Assembly: GCA_019059635.1 (NCBI GenBank)
Contig: JAGVRJ010000013.1
Coordinates: 1,116,001-1,180,000, forward strand
DNA from: Proales similis
Taxonomy: Eukaryota; Rotifera; Eurotatoria; Ploima; Proalidae
DNA length: 64,000 nt
Direction of reading: 5' to 3'
Shown piece after piece: positions 61,469 through 64,000 of the stretch. Each line of letters starts with the position of its first letter. The first letter of the stretch is position 1. Under the pieces are notes generated by a model. It was not told the origin of the DNA, made no database searches, and saw only the letters and a list, made by a program, of their open reading frames with translations. A program made the position numbers and the translations under genes.

Positions 61469-62233
61469 ATGAAGCTTAAAATGGAGACCGAGAGTTTGGC
61501 ATCGACCAGTCCTGTGCAGACGCTTGAGGCCTGGATTCAGGATGCTCGTGGCTGCACGGCCATCAAGGACCCTTCAGTGATGTGCTTGGCCACATGCTCC
61601 AAGTAAATGCTCAACGCCTCTGGCTGTCTTCGGCCGAACTAAATTTCCTATTGTCTGATAGAGACTGCCAGCCGTCCTGTCGAATGGTGGCTATTGAGCA
61701 CATTTCCGCAGAGGGACTCGTTTTCTTCACAAACAAGCAGAGCCGAAAGGCACGTGAAATTGACGAGAACGAGCGCGTGAGCGGCTGCTTTTACTGGGAC
61801 GCGCTCCGACGTCAAGTGACCGTTACTGGACGATGCAACAAACTGAGCCGAGAAGAGTCGAGCCGTTTGTACTCAAAGCAGTCGAGCGAGAGCCGACTCA
61901 GGTCTTACGAGTCACTCGAGCAGGGCCGCATTATTCCTAGCAAGGAAGAGATAATTCAAAAGCAGAAAGCCGCCTCTGCTGACCGTGAACCCGATTTCTG
62001 GTGCGTCACTTGACTCAATTGTCTCGCTCATGTATTCAATGGACGCTTTTTATTATCGTTCGTTTAGGATCGCTTACAGATTTGTGCCAGAATACTTTGA
62101 ATTCTGGGAGGAGAACCTTGAGACTGTCGACGACCGAATCAGATTTAGACGTCCCGTTCAAAACGAGAACATCGACGAGAAGCTCACCATCAAGAGTCAG
62201 GAGGGATGGCTTGTCGAGCGACTTGCTCCTTAA
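61469..62233 (+). CDS. PNPO: Pyridoxine/pyridoxamine 5'-phosphate oxidase
   Basis: Exons 61469-61602, 61662-62000 and 62068-62233; introns 59 and 67 nt; 212 residues (human 261). Landmarks: SVMCLATCSK before the first junction, CRMVAIEHISAEGLVFFTN (FMN-binding strand), QSRKAREIDEN, CFYWDALRRQVTVTGRCNKL (compare FYWEPLNRQVRVEG), YRFVPEYFEFWEENLETVDDRI and the C-terminal GWLVERLAP (human WLYERLAP). The enzyme oxidises pyridoxine or pyridoxamine 5'-phosphate to pyridoxal 5'-phosphate with FMN. Some usual C-terminal residues (FWQGQxxRLHDR) are changed here to FWEENLETVDDR, so substrate binding may be altered or this is a PNPO paralogue. A second in-frame ATG is at 61481. Poly(A) signal at 62322-62327. 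Confidence 0.86.
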
Positions 62234-62663
62234 AAATGCAATTTTAATTTGACCAAAAAATCAACTCGACATTTAAAAATAGATTAGAGATTCCAAATAT
62301 ATAAATACACGTTTGACTCCAAATAAAATGAGAAACGCGTTCGCTGGGCTTGCACTAGACATGCATTTGGTGGGGAGGACGGGAAGGTGGCTGGGTGCGG
62401 CAATGTAAAGTTGGAATTGTCTCGCGATGCAGTTGAGTGAATAGAAGAGCCAATGGGTTATATTATTATTACTAAATCATTTCGAAGCCGGTCTTGTATA
62501 ATTGCGGCACGATAATGAAGCAACAGCAATAACACTTCGGGCCGAGAGTAGAGGACATTGGCGCACGAATTTGTAAGCTGGACAAGATCGCCGCGCTGCG
62601 TTTTGAGTGTGCCAACTTTAAAACGGCGTCTAGGCTCAGCAAGAAAGGTTTGAGACAGAAAGC
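62234..62663. other. PNPO 3'UTR and CDK9 promoter/5'UTR
   Basis: 430 nt; contains AATAAA for PNPO at 62322-62327 and presumably the CDK9 start region. No other gene. Confidence 0.6.
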
Positions 62664-64000
62664 ATGTCAAAGGCGGCGGCGTCTAGTAGCACAAGCGCGA
62701 ACATGACCACAAATCCGACGCTGAACGGGCCAACTGGCTCGCAGACAGGCACCTCAGGCCCGTCTCGTTCTCATCACAACAGCCATCATCATCACCATCA
62801 AACAAGCTCGCATCATCATAGTCATCACAATTCATCACACGCGGGCGGCCACCACCGCAGCTCCAACGGCTCAAGGCATGCCCAGCCGCATCAGCCGACG
62901 AGGCATCATCATCATAACAGTCATGGCTACCATCCTTACCACCATCAACAGCAGCCTCACAGCGGCTCGTCGTCTAGCTCGTCTCGTCCTCATCATCCTT
63001 CTAGGCCATCTCACGCTCACCACTCGTCTCACAACAACCATCATCAAAACGCTCAAGTCAGCCGAAACCCAGCCAATCAAGCAGACACCAACTTGGACAC
63101 ATTCGACTATCGCCAGTTCTCCGGCATCGAGTATCCGTTCTGTCCGGACCATTCAAAGTACGAGCAAGTGGCCAAAATTGGCCAGGGCACGTTCGGGTAA
63201 GCGTGAAAAGTGACCGACCAGCGACGCTCTGGTTTCTAATCTGCTGGGCGTCAGTGAGGTTCACAAAGCTCGATGTCGACAAACCGGCCAGCTGGTGGCA
63301 TTGAAGAAGGTCCTGACCGAAAACGAAAAAGAAGGCGTAAGCTGAGTTTTGTCTTTTTCTTGCCTCGCCTTGACCGCGTTCACTAACCGGTCGACTCGTA
63401 GTTTCCGATCACCGCTCTGCGAGAGCTAAAGATTCTGCAAGTGCTGAGACACGAGAACATTGTGAGGCTGATCGAGATCTGCTCGTCAAAAGGCACAGCG
63501 ACCACCAAATACAAGAGTCAATTTTATCTGGTATTCGAGTTTTGTGAACACGACCTGGCCGGCCTGCTCTCCAATCCGATGGTTCGCTTCACGCTGGCCG
63601 AGCAAAAGACCATCATGCAGCAGCTACTCAACGGTATCTATTCGGCTCAAGCTGACTCGCCACCTCCGCAATTGATTGCTCACCTCTTGCTTGCTAGGCC
63701 TGTACTACATTCATAAGAATTTCATCCTCCACCGTGACATGAAAACGGCCAACATCCTGGTGACCAAGGCCGGTAAGCTCAAACTGGCCGACTTCGGTCT
63801 GGCTAGAGCAGTCGGTGAGTTGGCTGAGACTGACCTAGTTGGCTTCTTTCTAAACTCCAGCAACAACTGACAGAGCAACCGAAGCTTGAAAATCAACAGC
63901 CGTCAGCTCGCTACACAAACAGGGTCGTTACTCTTTGGTATCGTCCACCAGAGCTGCTGCTCGGAGAGCGCTGCTACACCAAAGCGATCGACATTTGGGG
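62664..64000 (+). CDS. CDK9: CDK9 (P-TEFb kinase), 5' part with His-rich extension; runs off right edge
   Basis: Exons 62664-63196, 63255-63336, 63402-63633, 63698-63814 and 63874-64000 (cut by the window end). Kinase homology starts at about residue 166: [47 protein letters not shown] (PITALRE helix), [26 protein letters not shown] catalytic loop, LADFGLARA and [20 protein letters not shown] with the activating T-loop threonine. These are CDK9-specific. Before the kinase lies a 165-residue extension with His runs (residues about 36-130), Ser, Gln and Asn, much longer than the short vertebrate isoform and unlike it in sequence. With cyclin T it phosphorylates Pol II CTD, NELF and SPT5 to release pausing. 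The last exon acceptor (ACTGACAG) was chosen by phase. Confidence 0.93.

Noticed and set aside
62769-63050. CAT/CAC-rich stretch as a microsatellite or CRISPR-like repeat
   Set aside because: It is the irregular His-coding part of CDK9, without spaced identical repeats.

Overview
The window is nuclear DNA from a small-genome animal. Genes lie on both strands, many only 0.1-2 kb apart. Almost every intron I could reconstruct is 45-120 nt long (GT-AG, two GC-AG), coding exons use G/C-rich third positions, and intergenic DNA is rich in CT/GA, TG/CA and homopolymer tracts. I see no transposon, rRNA, convincing tRNA or prokaryotic feature. A retinoic acid receptor (RAR)-type nuclear receptor beside an invertebrate-type D1-like dopamine receptor (Dop1R2/DAMB type) argues against insects and nematodes, which lack RAR, and fits a spiralian (annelid or mollusc grade) with a compacted genome. 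A miniaturised annelid would fit, but the species call is inference.

Layout. 1-12.4 kb: a left-truncated proline/valine-rich repeat protein (minus), GOLGA7/ERF4 (plus), a CIP4/TOCA F-BAR protein (plus), a secreted ferritin-like protein (plus), a degenerate DH-domain protein (plus) and the oligosaccharyltransferase subunit OSTC (minus). 12.4-31.6 kb is a regulatory-looking region of widely spaced signalling genes: the dopamine-type receptor (plus), RAR (plus), a TRHR/GHSR-like peptide receptor (minus), a PAR-type bZIP factor (plus) and an RGS protein (minus). 33-42 kb: an unrecognised serine-rich protein (minus), GPAT3/4 (plus), then TRA2 and CMSS1 (both minus, 149 nt apart). 42.6-52.4 kb: SMC3 (minus), a family B/adhesion-like 7TM receptor (plus), DCAF13/SOF1 (minus) and TIA1/TIAR (minus). 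53.4-64 kb: NUB1 (12 exons, minus), GMPPA (7 exons, minus), a possible tiny secreted peptide (minus), mitochondrial GOT2 (8 exons, minus), PNPO (plus) and the 5' part of CDK9 (plus, running off the right edge).

Most genes are housekeeping (cohesion, small-subunit processing, splicing, N-glycosylation, GDP-mannose control, aspartate aminotransfer, B6 synthesis, elongation control) and show no operon-like functional grouping. GOT2 needs PLP and PNPO makes it, but their adjacency may be chance. The signalling genes (two rhodopsin-type GPCRs, one family-B GPCR, RGS, RAR, bZIP) sit in larger intergenic spaces, as expected for genes with complex regulation. I rebuilt exon structures by hand from splice consensus, reading phase and remembered family sequences. 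Exact junctions, and especially 5' ends, are predictions. I did not find an obviously new biological system. The most unusual items are the edge protein with repeated IVE(R/K) blocks, the His-rich CDK9 extension, the degenerate ferritin and DH domains, the altered DRY motifs, a stopless 57-nt RGS intron, two GC-AG introns and the possible CMSS1-TRA2 operon.
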